Below are positions 35,417 through 45,959 of a stretch of 64,000 nucleotides of DNA, piece by piece (position 1 is the stretch's first letter; the number at the start of each line of letters is the position of its first letter). The stretch is taken from positions 1,860,001 through 1,924,000 of the forward strand of contig WOUO01000001.1 of NCBI GenBank assembly GCA_017139535.1, written 5' to 3'. Source of the DNA: Trichocladium uniseriatum. Taxonomy: Eukaryota > Ascomycota > Sordariomycetes > Sordariales > Chaetomiaceae. The position numbers and the translations under genes are program-made. Under the pieces are notes generated by a model, which was not told the DNA's origin, ran no database searches, and saw only the letters and a program-made list of their open reading frames with translations.

Positions 35417-36393
35417 ATGTCCATCACCACCACCACCACCCCCCAACCCGAATCCACCCAAACCTCTCCCCCCTCCATCTCCCCCTCCTCCACCTCCCAC
35501 CTCCTCACCCTCGCCCAAACAGACCCCACCCTCCCCCTCCCACAGACCACCTTCTCCCCAATCCTCCTCAACCCCCCCTTCATCCCGCTCCCGAGCACCT
35601 TCAACACGCGTGACCTCGGCCTCCTCCCAGGCTCGCCCATCCGCCCGGGCTTTGCCTACCGTTCCGGCGGGTTCTTCACAGGCCTGTCGGCTGAGGGCAG
35701 GGATGTGCTGGTGAATGAGATGGGGTTGAAGAGGGTGTTTGATTTGAGGTCGGGGAGGGAGCGGGGGAGGGTGCCTGTTGTGCAGGTTGATAGTGGTGGA
35801 AGTGGGTTGGAGGTGGAGGTGGTGTCGGAAGAACCGGTGGGCGAGGAGGAGAGGTTGGGGTTGGCGGAGTTTGTGGAGGGGGACGGGGAAGGGGGTTATG
35901 TGAGGTTGTATATGGGGGTGTTGAGGGTGTATGCGGGGAGTGTGAAGCGGGTGTTGGAGTGGGTGAGGGATGGGGAGGGAGGGGGGTTTTTGTTTCATTG
36001 TACTGGTGAGTTTTTGTTTACCTCTGTTTTTAAAGTGAGGAGAAGCTGATGGGGACAGCTGGGCGGGACCGCACCGGGGTCGTGGCTGGGCTGCTGTTGA
36101 GCCTGGCGGGGGCCAGTCCGGAGACGGTGGTGCTCGATTGGATGCTCTCGCGGGTGGGGACCGAGCCGGCGCGGGAGCAGCTCCTTGGGCTCCTACTAAA
36201 AGGCACCATGTCTGAAAGTGTAGACGTGCCGGGGTTCCGGAATTTGTGCAGTTTCCGGGTCAGCTGCTGGGAGGCATTTGTCAAGGCCGTAGACAGCGAG
36301 TACGGCGGGTTCGAGGGCTATGTGACCAAGACGTTGGGCTTCTCGGATACGGACTTGGCCAGGATCAAGGCCAATCTGGTGTTGCAGAACTAA
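35417..36393 (+). CDS. Protein tyrosine phosphatase-like protein (PF13350-type)
   Basis: Exons 35417-36005 and 36059-36393 give 307 aa. The active-site loop is created by the splice: HCT joins AGRDRTG, giving Cys195-X5-Arg201, the signature of Cys-based phosphatases. Upstream NTRDLGLLPGSPIRPGFAYR and GLKRVFDLRSGRE are the typical N-terminal blocks of the bacterial/fungal tyrosine/serine phosphatase family. The first 45 residues are a Thr/Pro/Ser-rich tail. The C-terminal part is helical and ends SDTDLARIKANLVLQN. The first 90 codons are C-ending and the next 100 mostly G-ending, an abrupt composition switch within one exon. The kinase-fold gene starts 76 bp downstream. Substrate unknown: phosphoprotein or phosphoinositide. 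Confidence 0.87.
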
Positions 36394-36468
36394 GCCTCGC
36401 ATTCTCTTGCTACCTAATTCAACTTCCAACTCCCCACACTTTACCTCTCACAAATCCATTCTGCGATC

Positions 36469-37593
36469 ATGGCAGCCGCTTCCACCACCCTGTACGCAAC
36501 AGGTGCCAAGCTCCACATCCAGCGCCACCTCGCACCATTTCCGTTTGACGACGAATACGGGCCTAATCCGCGGCCCGAATTCGTCTACCCAGACGACAAC
36601 TTTGTCGGCATGGATGATGTTGCGCTCGCCAACCCGCCCTTGGAAACAAGCCCTGTTGCAAAGCCAGAAGAACATACATTTACCATCACTGGGTCAAAAA
36701 CCCTGAGGCGCCAGAGGGGAGACGGCGTCCGGGGCGGTGCTCACGTCGTCACTGGCTACATCGACCAAAACACGGCGACTGTCTATGTCGCCAAGATCTA
36801 CGATGGTCTTGACTATCTCTTCAAGAACGAAGATGGCGTGGACTGCATGACACTCGCGGATATGGACTACGCCATTGAAACGTGGGCGTACAAAATCATG
36901 CAGCCCGTTGCCACGGTTGGCGGCAAGCTGGTGCCCACCTACTACGGCGCCTGGACCTTCCCGCTCGACACTTGCCATCCCGGCCGCCAGCGCTGGGTCC
37001 GCATGCTCCTTCTCGAGCTCGTCGAGGGCGAAACCATGTTGGACAAGATCCTCAGGGCCACCCGAGACGGCGACGACGACACGGTTCAGTACTCGCTTCT
37101 GCCAAGCGAGGCATGGCGTCTCAAGGTGCTCAAGAACATCATCGAGGCCGACATGACCATCTGGTGGGATGCCGAAGTCCAGCAGAGCGATCTCACCGCA
37201 CGCAACATTATGGTGCGGGATGACGGCAGTGTGGTGATTCTTGATTTCAACCAAGCCATGATCTACCCGCTCCTCGAGGGCTGGCCACATCTCAAGCACA
37301 AGAAGGGCGCGCCTGCTCTCTGCCCCTCGCCCATTATGCGTTACTGGCCGTTTTACCCTGGCGGACACGCATTCGCAAGGCCGGATGGCCCGTGGAGGGG
37401 ATGGATTCCTCAAAGTTGGCGACAGAATCAAGAACTTGCTGCCGAGTGGCTCTTGGAAACATGGGGAAACGCCCCATCCGACAAGTACAGCCCCATGCCT
37501 GACCACTTTCTCCAAAGCCAGAGCCATGTGGATAGGAATCCCCGGATCATCAAAGCCCTGGAAAGATTGGGCCGCAAGCCGGTGAAGGAGTAG
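36469..37593 (+). CDS. Kinase-fold (degenerate protein kinase/phosphotransferase-like) protein
   Basis: Single exon of 374 aa starting at ATG 36469 (context CGATCATGGCA). The catalytic-loop equivalent is QQSDLTARNIM with Asp241, and the metal-binding loop is VILDFNQAM with Asp259 (DFN in place of DFG). The N-lobe is hard to recognise: YVAKIYDGLDYLF could supply the ATP-site lysine, but no clear glycine loop is seen. RMLLLELVEGETM resembles the hinge. The pattern fits a group of fungal kinase-like proteins that may be inactive or use small-molecule substrates. The C-terminus is Trp-rich (GPWRGWIPQSW) and ends ALERLGRKPVKE. It lies 76 bp after the phosphatase stop codon, same strand. Confidence 0.7.
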   Translation: MAAASTTLYATGAKLHIQRHLAPFPFDDEYGPNPRPEFVYPDDNFVGMDDVALANPPLETSPVAKPEEHTFTITGSKTLRRQRGDGVRGGAHVVTGYIDQNTATVYVAKIYDGLDYLFKNEDGVDCMTLADMDYAIETWAYKIMQPVATVGGKLVPTYYGAWTFPLDTCHPGRQRWVRMLLLELVEGETMLDKILRATRDGDDDTVQYSLLPSEAWRLKVLKNIIEADMTIWWDAEVQQSDLTARNIMVRDDGSVVILDFNQAMIYPLLEGWPHLKHKKGAPALCPSPIMRYWPFYPGGHAFARPDGPWRGWIPQSWRQNQELAAEWLLETWGNAPSDKYSPMPDHFLQSQSHVDRNPRIIKALERLGRKPVKE

Positions 37594-37797
37594 GGCCGCG
37601 CGTTGGATTTACCGTGGGGATGAGGACAGGCAGGCGGGCCTGGCCAGGATTTCGGCATGTCATTTCCACTTGAATTCGACGAGTCTAGTTCCCATTTGCA
37701 TGTCAATACAATCCGCCTCCCTTGATGTGAGTGGCACTAGAAATTTGGAAAGAAACCATCGGGCGGTGCACCTGAAAGCAAGCCCAAATGCCCCTCC

Positions 37798-37805
37798 TGA
37801 CGTCA
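37798..37805. promoter_or_regulatory. Palindromic TGACGTCA (ATF/CREB-type bZIP site)
   Basis: Exact 8-bp palindrome recognised by ATF/CREB-type bZIP factors, directly next to a CCCCT stress-response-type element at 37791-37795. It is about 400 bp upstream of the small basic protein gene. Confidence 0.5.
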
Positions 37806-38066
37806 TATTCGGCGGGCACTGCCGCAGTTTGTCCCTTTTGATTGGCCAAATACCCCTGCACCCACAGCCCTACGAGCATCCCTAGAACCACTTGACGGCT
37901 GGCTCCACTGTCCCGATTTCAGGGTCCAAGGGTCCCGTCGTCATAATTTCCCGGGGAAGCTTGAAACAGGTATCGCCCTTCTATTTTGGGCGGTTCGGCC
38001 ATCATCATCAGGATGCAAGTAGCATCGTGCCCTTGATGTCATTGTGTAACGTTGGAAACCATCGTG

Positions 38067-38074
38067 TATATAAA
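38067..38074 (+). promoter_or_regulatory. TATA box (TATATAAA)
   Basis: A canonical TATA element 125 bp upstream of the start codon at 38199, in the expected position for a fungal gene with a leader of about 60-90 nt. Confidence 0.6.
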
Positions 38075-38198
38075 CTCTAGTCCTCAATCCATTGTCCAAT
38101 CCATATCATCCATCAACATATAAACAGTACATTACTACAAACCAGTATTATCAACAAAGAACCAACTCAATTTATACACAACATTCAAAACATCCAAC

Positions 38199-38631
38199 AT
38201 GCGTCACACATACGCCACAACAACAACCACCACCGCCCCCCGCCGTGGCGGCCTCTTCAGCAGCCGCCGTCGTGCTCCGGCCACAACAACCACAAGCCGA
38301 GGTGGCGGTCTCTTCGGCAGCCGCCGCCCTCGACGTGCCCCGATGGCAACTACTACCAAAAGCCGGCGCGGAGGTGGTCTCTTTAGCCGCCGCCGACATG
38401 CTGCGACAGCGGTGCCGGTAGTCCATCACCAGAAGCGCCGCGCCTCCATCGGCGATAAGATTAGTGGCGCGTTTCTTAGGCTCAAGGGGACGCTTACTGG
38501 GAGGCCGGGACAAAAGGTGCGTTTATTTTCTGTTGGATAGAAGAGGATAGTGACTGACAGATGAATAGGCTGCTGGAGCTCGCCGCATGCATGGCACTGA
38601 TGGACGCGGGGCTCGTCGTCATTATGTCTAG
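38199..38631 (+). CDS. Small basic protein with three GGLFxxRRR repeats, 126 aa
   Basis: Exons 38199-38516 and 38569-38631 give 126 aa; intron 52 nt. The N-terminal half has three units about 21 residues apart: RRGGLFSSRRR (15-25), RGGGLFGSRRPRR (34-46) and RRGGGLFSRRRH (56-67), separated by Thr-rich linkers. The C-terminal half is more conserved-looking: SIGDKISGAFLRLKGTLTGRPGQK joined by the splice to AAGARRMHGTDGRGARR (two adjacent pieces). I recall small fungal proteins ending in MHGTDGRG-like tails that are often highly expressed or stress-induced, but know no defined function. Net charge is strongly positive, so nucleic acid or membrane binding is possible. Confidence 0.75.
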
Positions 38632-40087
38632 ACGGTTAGCTAGATGGGGAACGATGAAAGATGTTGGAATTAGCTGTAACAATATGAGATACCCGGAATA
38701 GCATCATGATATTTTATGTTCAATCAGTTCAGAGGACCAGACTGCGAGGACCGTGTTATCCACAGGGAATCAGTATGATATGTCGTCTAATGTTGGCTTG
38801 CTAGACTACCTATGGTACTGTACTACCTTATAAGCCTGCTTTCGGTATAACAAAATCACAAACTAGCAGGAATGAGGCAGTAGTAAGTGGTTGATGCGTG
38901 CGGTTAAGTCTAGGGTAACTGACTTAACACTCACAAGGAGCTTTCCTACCCTCAGTCACCTACCCGGCAAACTCCTTGTTCGAATCCCGGTTTCTACGCC
39001 TTACGCTGATTTGTCTTTATTTTCTGCTCTTTTTACCTTTCTTTTTATTCCCACTCAATTTACTCTTCTTTTATTTACAAATCCCATAATGCTAAAAGTC
39101 GAAAGTCAAAGGATTGACGACCTCATCTACTTCCTCTACGTCCACCGCCCCCTCTGTGCCTAAACAAACCCCAACTCTTTCCCCTTCTGCCTCCTCAACT
39201 ACCAGCAGACGAAAGACAGGAAAATATTGAGACCTTGTCTAGGACGGTCAACGACATCTACTCTTGTGACGCGGCCACAGTGGCCCCCACCTCTCTATTT
39301 CTCCTCCATCCCAGGACTTCCTTTCTCCAACACACAGCAAGCAACACCGTGGTTGTGGACATCCACTTCCACGGTTCTGTCTCTTTCCTCCTTGAGGACG
39401 GACATAGACTTGACCAGTTCAAAGATCAAATCACGCGGCCGGTCGCGAAGGGATGGGCAGGGACCGAAGGAGTCAAGTCTCCTCTTTGACCCAGCCAATG
39501 CGGCCGTCTTGGAGGTTCCAGAAGCGGTCTTCGAGCCTCAGGCGGGTGGAGCGGCGGGTTGTTTCGCGAGGCCGGGTGCCGGGCCCTGAACCCTCCAGCG
39601 GGGAGGTAGAGGACCGTGGCTGTCTTGCTGGGCGCTCGATTGTCAACAAGGGGTTGAACATCGCTCTTCTACGCTGGGGTTGCTTTGGTTGGTGCTCTTT
39701 GGCTGGAGGGTTGCAGGCGCTCGTGGTGCCGTCGTAGCGGGCGCGGTCATGGTAGAGGCTGTCTTCAGGCAGTCACCAAGTCCAGTCACATTCCCAGGTG
39801 TCGATGGCAGGATCGTAAATCATAAATTAAAAGACAAACAAAAACGCAGGCGGACAGCCCCCCATTCCCCTGCCGCCGAGGACCCCCCCCGGCGAGCACC
39901 CGCCAGCGCCTCCCTTCCCATTAAAAATTACCGGGCTGTCCAGCCCCATCCCAAAAGCAAAGTCGTCACGTCGTGGCTTGGGTATCTCAGTACATTATCA
40001 AAAACATGTTGGTGTTATCAAAAAACACCACCGTCCCAACCCCAACGCCGAAGAAAGCAAAAACAAAACAAACATGAAAGAGAGACT
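38632..40087. other. Intergenic region, AT-rich then mixed
   Basis: About 1.46 kb. 38640-38900 and 39010-39110 are AT-rich. A perfect 8-bp inverted repeat lies at 38903-38928. A TTCGAATCC string at about 38985 resembles a tRNA T-loop but has no matching stem. 39230-39780 has open frames in several phases without recognisable protein signal. No gene supported. Confidence 0.5.
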
Positions 40088-43000
40088 TTAAAAAAAGCCC
40101 TCCGGCACCACCACCCCCTGCCGCCGCGCGGCACCCTCCTCGCCCGGCACGCCCCCCCGGCGCGCAACACCCACCACCCCCACCCGGCCCCCCTCCGCCG
40201 CCGGCCCCGCCGAAGACACCACCCCCACACCCGCGCCCTCACCACCCGGCGCACCACCACCACCATCATCACCACCTTCACCAACGACGACGACACACCC
40301 ATCGGTCTGCGTCCCGATGGTGCGCGTCGTCGCCCGCCCACCCACACCCACACCCGCACCAGCACCACCCACCCCACCCCCAGGGCTGACCGACCTGCCC
40401 ATCGCAGGCCCACGACCCCCACCAAAACCACCAAACCCCCCACCACGGCCACCACGGCCGCCACGGGCACCACCATCACCACCACGACCCCTCCCCACCA
40501 CCGTCACCGGCACGGCGCCCGACGACATGACCACCACCGGGGCCGCCACCCCGATCGACACGGCCGCCTGCTCGTTTTCGTCAAGACGTGAGGCCTCCTC
40601 CTCGCCTGCCCACGAGGGCGAGGGGGCCACGCTCTCGTCGTCTTCGTCCTCAGCTTCGGCCTCGGCGGCAGAGGGGGCGGCAGAGGGCGAAGGAGGAGAG
40701 GAGGAGGGACCAGGGCCCCACGAGATATCGGGGTGCCGGGCCCGGAGGCCCTGGCCGATGCGGCCTAGCTCGTCGGGGGGCGGGGCCGGGTGGCGTTTCC
40801 TGGTGGACGGTGTTAGTCGGGGTTTGGTTTGGTTTGTTTTATTTTGGGTTTGGATTGGGGGAGGGGAGGGGGGTTGGATGAAATGGGTGTTTTGGGGGGA
40901 AGTTTGGGAGTTGATTGCGAAAACGGGTGAAAAGGGGAAAAAGGGGGGAAAGTGGTGGGAAGTTGGCTTACCAGTGCGGGTCGTCCACGACCGGCCTGTA
41001 CGGCCGGACCGGGGGCGCCGGGTTGCTGCTGCTGTCACTGCTGCTGCTGCTGTCGCGGTCGACAGCCTTGCCCTTGTCCTTGCCCTTGCCCTTGTCCTTG
41101 CCCTTGCCCTTGTCAACCGCCGCGGTGACAGAGGGGCTGCCGGAGGCATCCTCGTCGGCCACCGCATCAACAGAGGGGCTGCAGGACGCGGCCTCGTCAA
41201 CCACCGCAGCGACCGAGGGGTTGGTTGCGCCCTCGTCGGCGCGGCTGGTCTCGAGGACGGTTGAGAGACCCGAGGCGCGGCCTTCCTCCCTGCGCGTTGG
41301 GGCGCCGATGCTGCTGCTGCCGCCACCGCCAATGCTGCCGTCAATGCTGTTGCTGCCGACAGACACACCACGAGGCGCCCTCGTCGGGCTGATATCGACG
41401 GTGTGCTCGCGACACCACTGACCGCGCCGCGGCGTCGACGAGGCGACGGGCGGGGACGAGAGGAGAGCGTCATAGTTGCTCTCCAGCAACCGCTCCGACT
41501 CGAACGGGTCCTGGTTCAGCGACGTGGCTGCCGCCGAGCCAGAACCAGAACCGGAACGGGAACCGCCCGAAGAAGCGGCGCGGAGACGGTTCTCGAACGC
41601 GGTGGGGGTGCGCGTGACGCCCGGGTCCTCCGAGAAGGGGTCCTCCAGGGGCTTGGTGCCCGGGAACCGTGCGACGAACCCGCCCTCGAAGGGGTCGGGC
41701 TGGCTCGAGTCGATGACAAACTTTTCGACAGTGGCCCTGCTCGGCAGCTTGGGGCGCGTGTTGGGCCGAGGCACGGCAGGGGGGACGTGTGTTGTTGTCT
41801 TGGAGAGCGGAAAGGGGCGTCGAGGTCTGGGAGGAGGGACGAGATTCTGGACCTTGTGGGCGCCCTCATATTTCCGTTTACCCTTGGGTTCATCCTTGGG
41901 CTCGTCTTTCGGCCCACTCTTGCGATTGCCCTTCGGCTCGCCCTTGCGATCACCCTTGGAAAATAGGCGGTTGGTGAGCGAGGTCGGGAGAAGCTTTCGG
42001 AAGCTGGCTTTCTCACGTAAAAAGTGAGAAAACTTTCCGCTCGAGGAGGTGGTCGCGAGCTTGGGCTTTGGCTTGGCCTCTGCAGGAACGGCCGGCACGT
42101 TATTGACCCTCTCCTTGGCTCTACCCGCGTTGGCTGGGACAGGGTTGCGAACAGGTCTCGAGAGCGGCATCGTGGCCGAGCTTGCGAGTCCGGTCGGGTT
42201 CATGCGCAAGGGTTCGAGGGCGCCAGTATATGACTGAGGAACGAATCTGGGCGTGCCGGCTCTGCCGCTAAAGCGGCGACTCACACGTCTGGTGGGCGTT
42301 CCGGCTGGATTTTGAGATGCCCTCTCGGCGGTGAGGAATGTCCGTTGATGAAGCCTGGGGGGAGCAACCAGAGGCCTGATGTTGGCATATCTGTGGCCAG
42401 AGATTCGCCGCCTGTGACGTGTGGTATGGGCGACCCGTGGGTTTGAGTCGGCACCCCTCTGACCTGACGCTTGGTCGGCGATGGGTTGGGGACAAGCAGC
42501 CAGAGAGTCTGTGTCGATACTGCTCTGGTCTGAGGCTTGTTCAATGACAATTCGGGGAGGGGCCGCCGCATTGGTGTCAGCGCGACTCTGGCCTGAGCCT
42601 TGGTCGATAAGCTGGTGAAGAGCAGCCTGGCGGTTTGTCTCGGTGCTACTCTGACCCGAAGCTTGGCTGGTGATGGCCTGGGGATGAGCGAGCTGGTAGT
42701 TTGTCTCGGCGCTACCCTGGCTTGAAGCTTGGTCGGTGCTGAACTCGGAAGAAGCGCCCTGATGATTCGCCTGGATGTTTTCCTGACCTGAAGCTTGGCC
42801 GTTGATGAACTGAGGATGCGAGACAGGATGGTTGATACGAGTGTTGCTCGAAGCTGCGGCTTGGAAGAGACGATGAGCGGCGCGATGGGTTGCCTCGGTA
42901 TTCCTGTCGCCTGAAGCTTGGTTGATGAGTGATCGGGGATGAGGAACCTGATGAATCGACTCGGTACTACCCCCACCTGACGCTTGCGAGACATGGTGGC

Positions 43001-43430
43001 TGATCTGGGCGCTGTTCGAAGCTGCCGTTTGGCCGATCACAAACTGCCTACGAGGGACATGATGGTTTCTCTCGGTATTATTCTCGCCTGAAGCTTGGTT
43101 GGAGAACTGGGGATGAGAGACCTGGATCGACTCGTGATTCCTCTGGCCTGAAGCTTGGCCAACAACGAACTGCCGATGAGCGGCGTGATGGTTGATTTCG
43201 GCGTTTCTATGAACTGCCGCTTGATCGATGACAAAATGGCGATAAGCGACGCGATGGTTTGTCTCGGTGCCGGTCTGACCTGAGGTCTGGTCAAGAAAGA
43301 TCAATGGGTGAGAGTCATTGGAATCATCAGCCGCGATTTGGCTGACCGAGAGCGCCACTGTGTCGCGGCGGTCGGTCTTCGCGATGACCGTTTCGTCGAC
43401 GCGATCTTGGTGGTCCCCGGACTCGCTCAT
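40088..43430 (-). CDS. Large repeat protein of unknown function (about 14 x 22-aa QASGQ repeats, DPF motifs, Gly-rich tail)
   Basis: Exons 43430-40972 and 40799-40088, joined at DDPHW/KRHPAPP, give 1056 aa; intron 172 nt with a GTAAGC donor and CACCAG acceptor. Residues about 46-340 are roughly 14 degenerate repeats of about 22 residues, consensus xQASGQxxTExNHxVAHPQFxI. Residues 341-460 are basic. Then come FSHFLREKASFRKLLPTSL, a KGEPKGNRKSGPKDEPKDEP charged stretch, three DPF tripeptides (about residues 570-645), Ser/Gly-rich linkers, KGKGKDKGKGKDKGK, and a second-exon region with an acidic patch and a Gly/Arg-rich, then Gly/Val-rich tail. There is no signal peptide or membrane segment. I do not recognise the family. 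The repeat length is a multiple of 3 and the frame stays open for 2.46 kb, which supports coding. The Gly-rich last 150 residues are the least certain part. Confidence 0.6.
42411..43295 (-). repeat. Degenerate 66-bp tandem repeat array (coding)
   Basis: About 14 units of 60-69 bp, mostly 66 bp, within the repeat protein gene. On the + strand the motif CTGAAGCTTGG recurs about every 66 bp (for example near 42655, 42720, 42790, 42910, 43090 and 43150). One unit (residues 133-147) is shortened. Length changes stay in multiples of three. Confidence 0.8.
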
Positions 43431-45959
43431 GGCTACTCGAAGTTGTGGACCGCAAGGAACGAGTCGAAAGAAGATGGTCTCTCTTTGTTGAGGAGCGAGG
43501 ACAGGAAAGAAAAAGGAGACTCAGGACTTGGGTGCGAGGTCGATGCGAGAGATGCGAGAGGAAGAAAGGAGATGCGAGGGGATTCAGAGGTGCGGATATG
43601 GTGAAGGTTGGGTTGGGGTGTGAAAAAAAGTAAAAACATGTTTGCCTTCCCGGTTCTAGCAAGCCGACATTGTGGGATCAGTTCATTACTGAAAGCGCCG
43701 TTCGCCAGATAAGGGAAGAGAAGGGCACTTGCTTCTCGGCGGAGCAGCTGACTGTTGTGGGTGCCACAGCTTCCGCGGTGTGAAGCCATCGAGGGGTTCT
43801 CCGGGCGAGTGCGGCTGCGAGGGGTAGTTGCGGCTGCGCAGCGGGTGGGCATGCGGCTAGGGAGCACACCCCCGTGTAGCTTCGACGCGCCGGAGGATCG
43901 GGGGTGAGCGGGGGGTTGAGAGTTTCCTAGCCATCTCCGGAGCATTCGCCGGTGCGAATTTGACTGGGAGGGAACTCAGGGGTAAACTCAGGGGCAAGCG
44001 AGGAGTTAAGTACCGTTTGGCCAAGTTTGGAGGCATGTTCCTGTGTTTAACTCAGCAAAAAAAAGGGGGAACTCAGTGGTAAATAAAGAACTAAAAGTAA
44101 TCAAACAATGCTGAACCAGTTCCGGAGCGTGCCCCTATGTGAATTCTGACGGGAAGGGAAACTCAGGGGCTGAGCGTTGCCCGGCCAACCGAGAGCAGCA
44201 ACCCAAGAACATACCCCGTGGAAATGAAAGGGGTGGGTTAAGGGGCGATTAAGGGGGTGTGCTGCAGACACTGGTAGAACTTGGAAGCAGCTACCCGGTA
44301 TGTAGGAAAGGGTGCCTAGGTGTGTTGTAACACGGGGATAGACTTTGGTTGTGAAGGCCGCTGAATTTGGTTGGCACTGAGTGGTCGTCCTAGTCGGTGC
44401 TAGGATAGCACTGAGAGAGATATTGGACGAGACCAATGACAGCCGTCCAGTGTCGGGTTGGCGCCGGGAAGGGTACCTGGAGGCTCCGGACGAGAGCGGT
44501 GCTAATGCCGTTTGAATTGCAAAGACCAGCTGATGATATCGCAAATATTTGTCTCTTTGATTGCCCACCGTTGGTTGCGGAGGACCAAGAACCTCCACCA
44601 GCTCTTGCACTGAAGCAAATTAGTCTACAAGCTTGAGGACACACCATGGCAAAGACTCATACGCTCATGTTTGTGGAACTTGGCAAACTTATTCGACTTT
44701 CCAATTTCAGCTCAATGTTAACTGTTCAAAGCTAGAGCACCTAGATATTTAAGCCGGACACGACCGTTCGTCAGCATGCAACTGACCAATATCTTCGAGC
44801 CAGCCGGCACAACCACCGGCAAACAATTTACCAAGCATCACTCCACAAGTGTATAGACTAAAAAAATGGAAGTCAACATCTAATTTATGCTTCGGGGACG
44901 CCTGGCAGAGAGGTAGCAATGGCAAGAGCCAATGCCAGAAGCTAACGAAGATGAAAGTATGGTGGGCCGAAGCTGTGAAAGGCATGCATTTTTTGGTGGA
45001 TTCCAAGTATTCCGCCATGGTGCGACTTCCATGAGCTACTGGCAGGAGGAATGGAAAGAGCCACACAAGCAACCTCTTCCTGCCCCAATTTGATAGGATC
45101 TGATTTGGAAGAAGACAGCTGCCAAGTGGGCGTCTCACCACGTCAGACAGTCTGGAAATAGTGCTTTGTCTAGCCTGAGACTGAAATTCCCATGCTAGCG
45201 GCACTGTAATATTGTGTTGTAGTTGCTAGCTAGAGAGCCATAAGAAGTTACCTTGGAGGTGGTGTTGCAATGGACATTCCCTCAGTGAATTACTGAGGCC
45301 CTTCGTTTTGAGTTATGATAGAACACCAGTGCCTAAAAAAAACAGGTGGAGAACAGTCTTTGTACGAGACATCAACAGTATTACAAGCACTTGTCATTAA
45401 CTCCTCTTTGTCGGGTTCCTTAGCATCTCAAGTTTGCTCCGAAATTCTCGTCGATGCACAATGTGGAAGGAAGTCTGAGGAAGGCGTGGTGAAAGCGTTC
45501 GTGCCAAGAACAGTTGACGTTGAAATCCCGAAAATGATGACTCAGCAATAACGCCAAGCCAACTTTTGAAATCTCGGGGAGTTGATTGGCGAATCCGAGC
45601 GGGAAAAAAATCAAGTGGATCGCCCCGCAAAGTCCCGAGGTGCTCGGCCTCGCTTTCCAAACCATCGCCGGGACCTGATTTCCGGAAGATTTCCGGAGGC
45701 GACATTAAAACTCTCACATTGCTTTTTCCACCCTCTGTTCCTCAAAGCTCGTGCTATCCGACTAGACACGTTTCAGCGTGGCGTTCGGTTCAACGCGAGA
45801 GAGGAAGGCCAATCCATCGTGTCACCTTCAAGAACAGTCATATTTGTCGCATCGGCACGTTTCCCGCCGCCTTATCAATCGACCTTCGTTGTCACCGACC
45901 TGCGACCTTTCTGGAAACTCCACTTCACGCTTTCCCATCCACTTTAAACCTCAGACAAA
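43431..45959. other. Long intergenic region with a diverged direct repeat
   Basis: About 2.5 kb, the largest gene-poor stretch in the window, between the repeat protein (-) and HEM2 (+), so it must hold both promoters. The only clear structure is an imperfect direct repeat (43935-43982 and 44120-44169) and further copies of ACTCAGGGG. Frames in 44100-45550 are short or lack motifs. I support no gene; a non-coding transcript cannot be excluded. Confidence 0.5.
43935..44169. repeat. Imperfect direct repeat pair (about 48 bp, 186 bp apart)
   Basis: Both copies run from TCCGGAGC through a GTGCGAATTTGACTGGGAGGG-like middle (second copy GTGAATTCTGACGGGAAGGG) to ACTCAGGGG. The second copy carries several substitutions and short indels. 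A further ACTCAGGGG follows the first copy. Non-coding, origin unknown. Confidence 0.65.

Larger units (their letters stand above)
37594..38198. promoter_or_regulatory. Upstream region of the small basic repeat protein gene
   Basis: This 605-bp region has several recognisable elements: CCCCT (STRE-type) at 37791-37795 and 37853-37857, a full TGACGTCA (ATF/CREB-type site) at 37798-37805, ATTGG (CCAAT box) at about 37841-37845, and a TATATAAA box at 38067-38074, 125 bp before the ATG. The last 100 bp is an A/C-rich leader. Together they look like a stress-responsive promoter; this is inference from motifs. Confidence 0.55.

Noticed and set aside
38940..39010. tRNA-like TTCGAATCC string
   Set aside because: The five bases on either side do not pair as a T-stem, and no acceptor or anticodon arm can be drawn.
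39680..40591. Plus-strand frame of 303 codons
   Set aside because: Its second half is the complement of the Gly/Val-rich exon of the minus-strand repeat protein, and it is His/Thr/Pro low-complexity with no start context or splice support.
40317..41264. Plus-strand frame of 315 codons
   Set aside because: It is antisense to the repeat protein, crosses its intron, and has no recognisable domain.
44749..45204. Minus-strand 151-codon frame with hydrophobic runs
   Set aside because: No family motif, poor codon bias and no conserved block; more likely chance.
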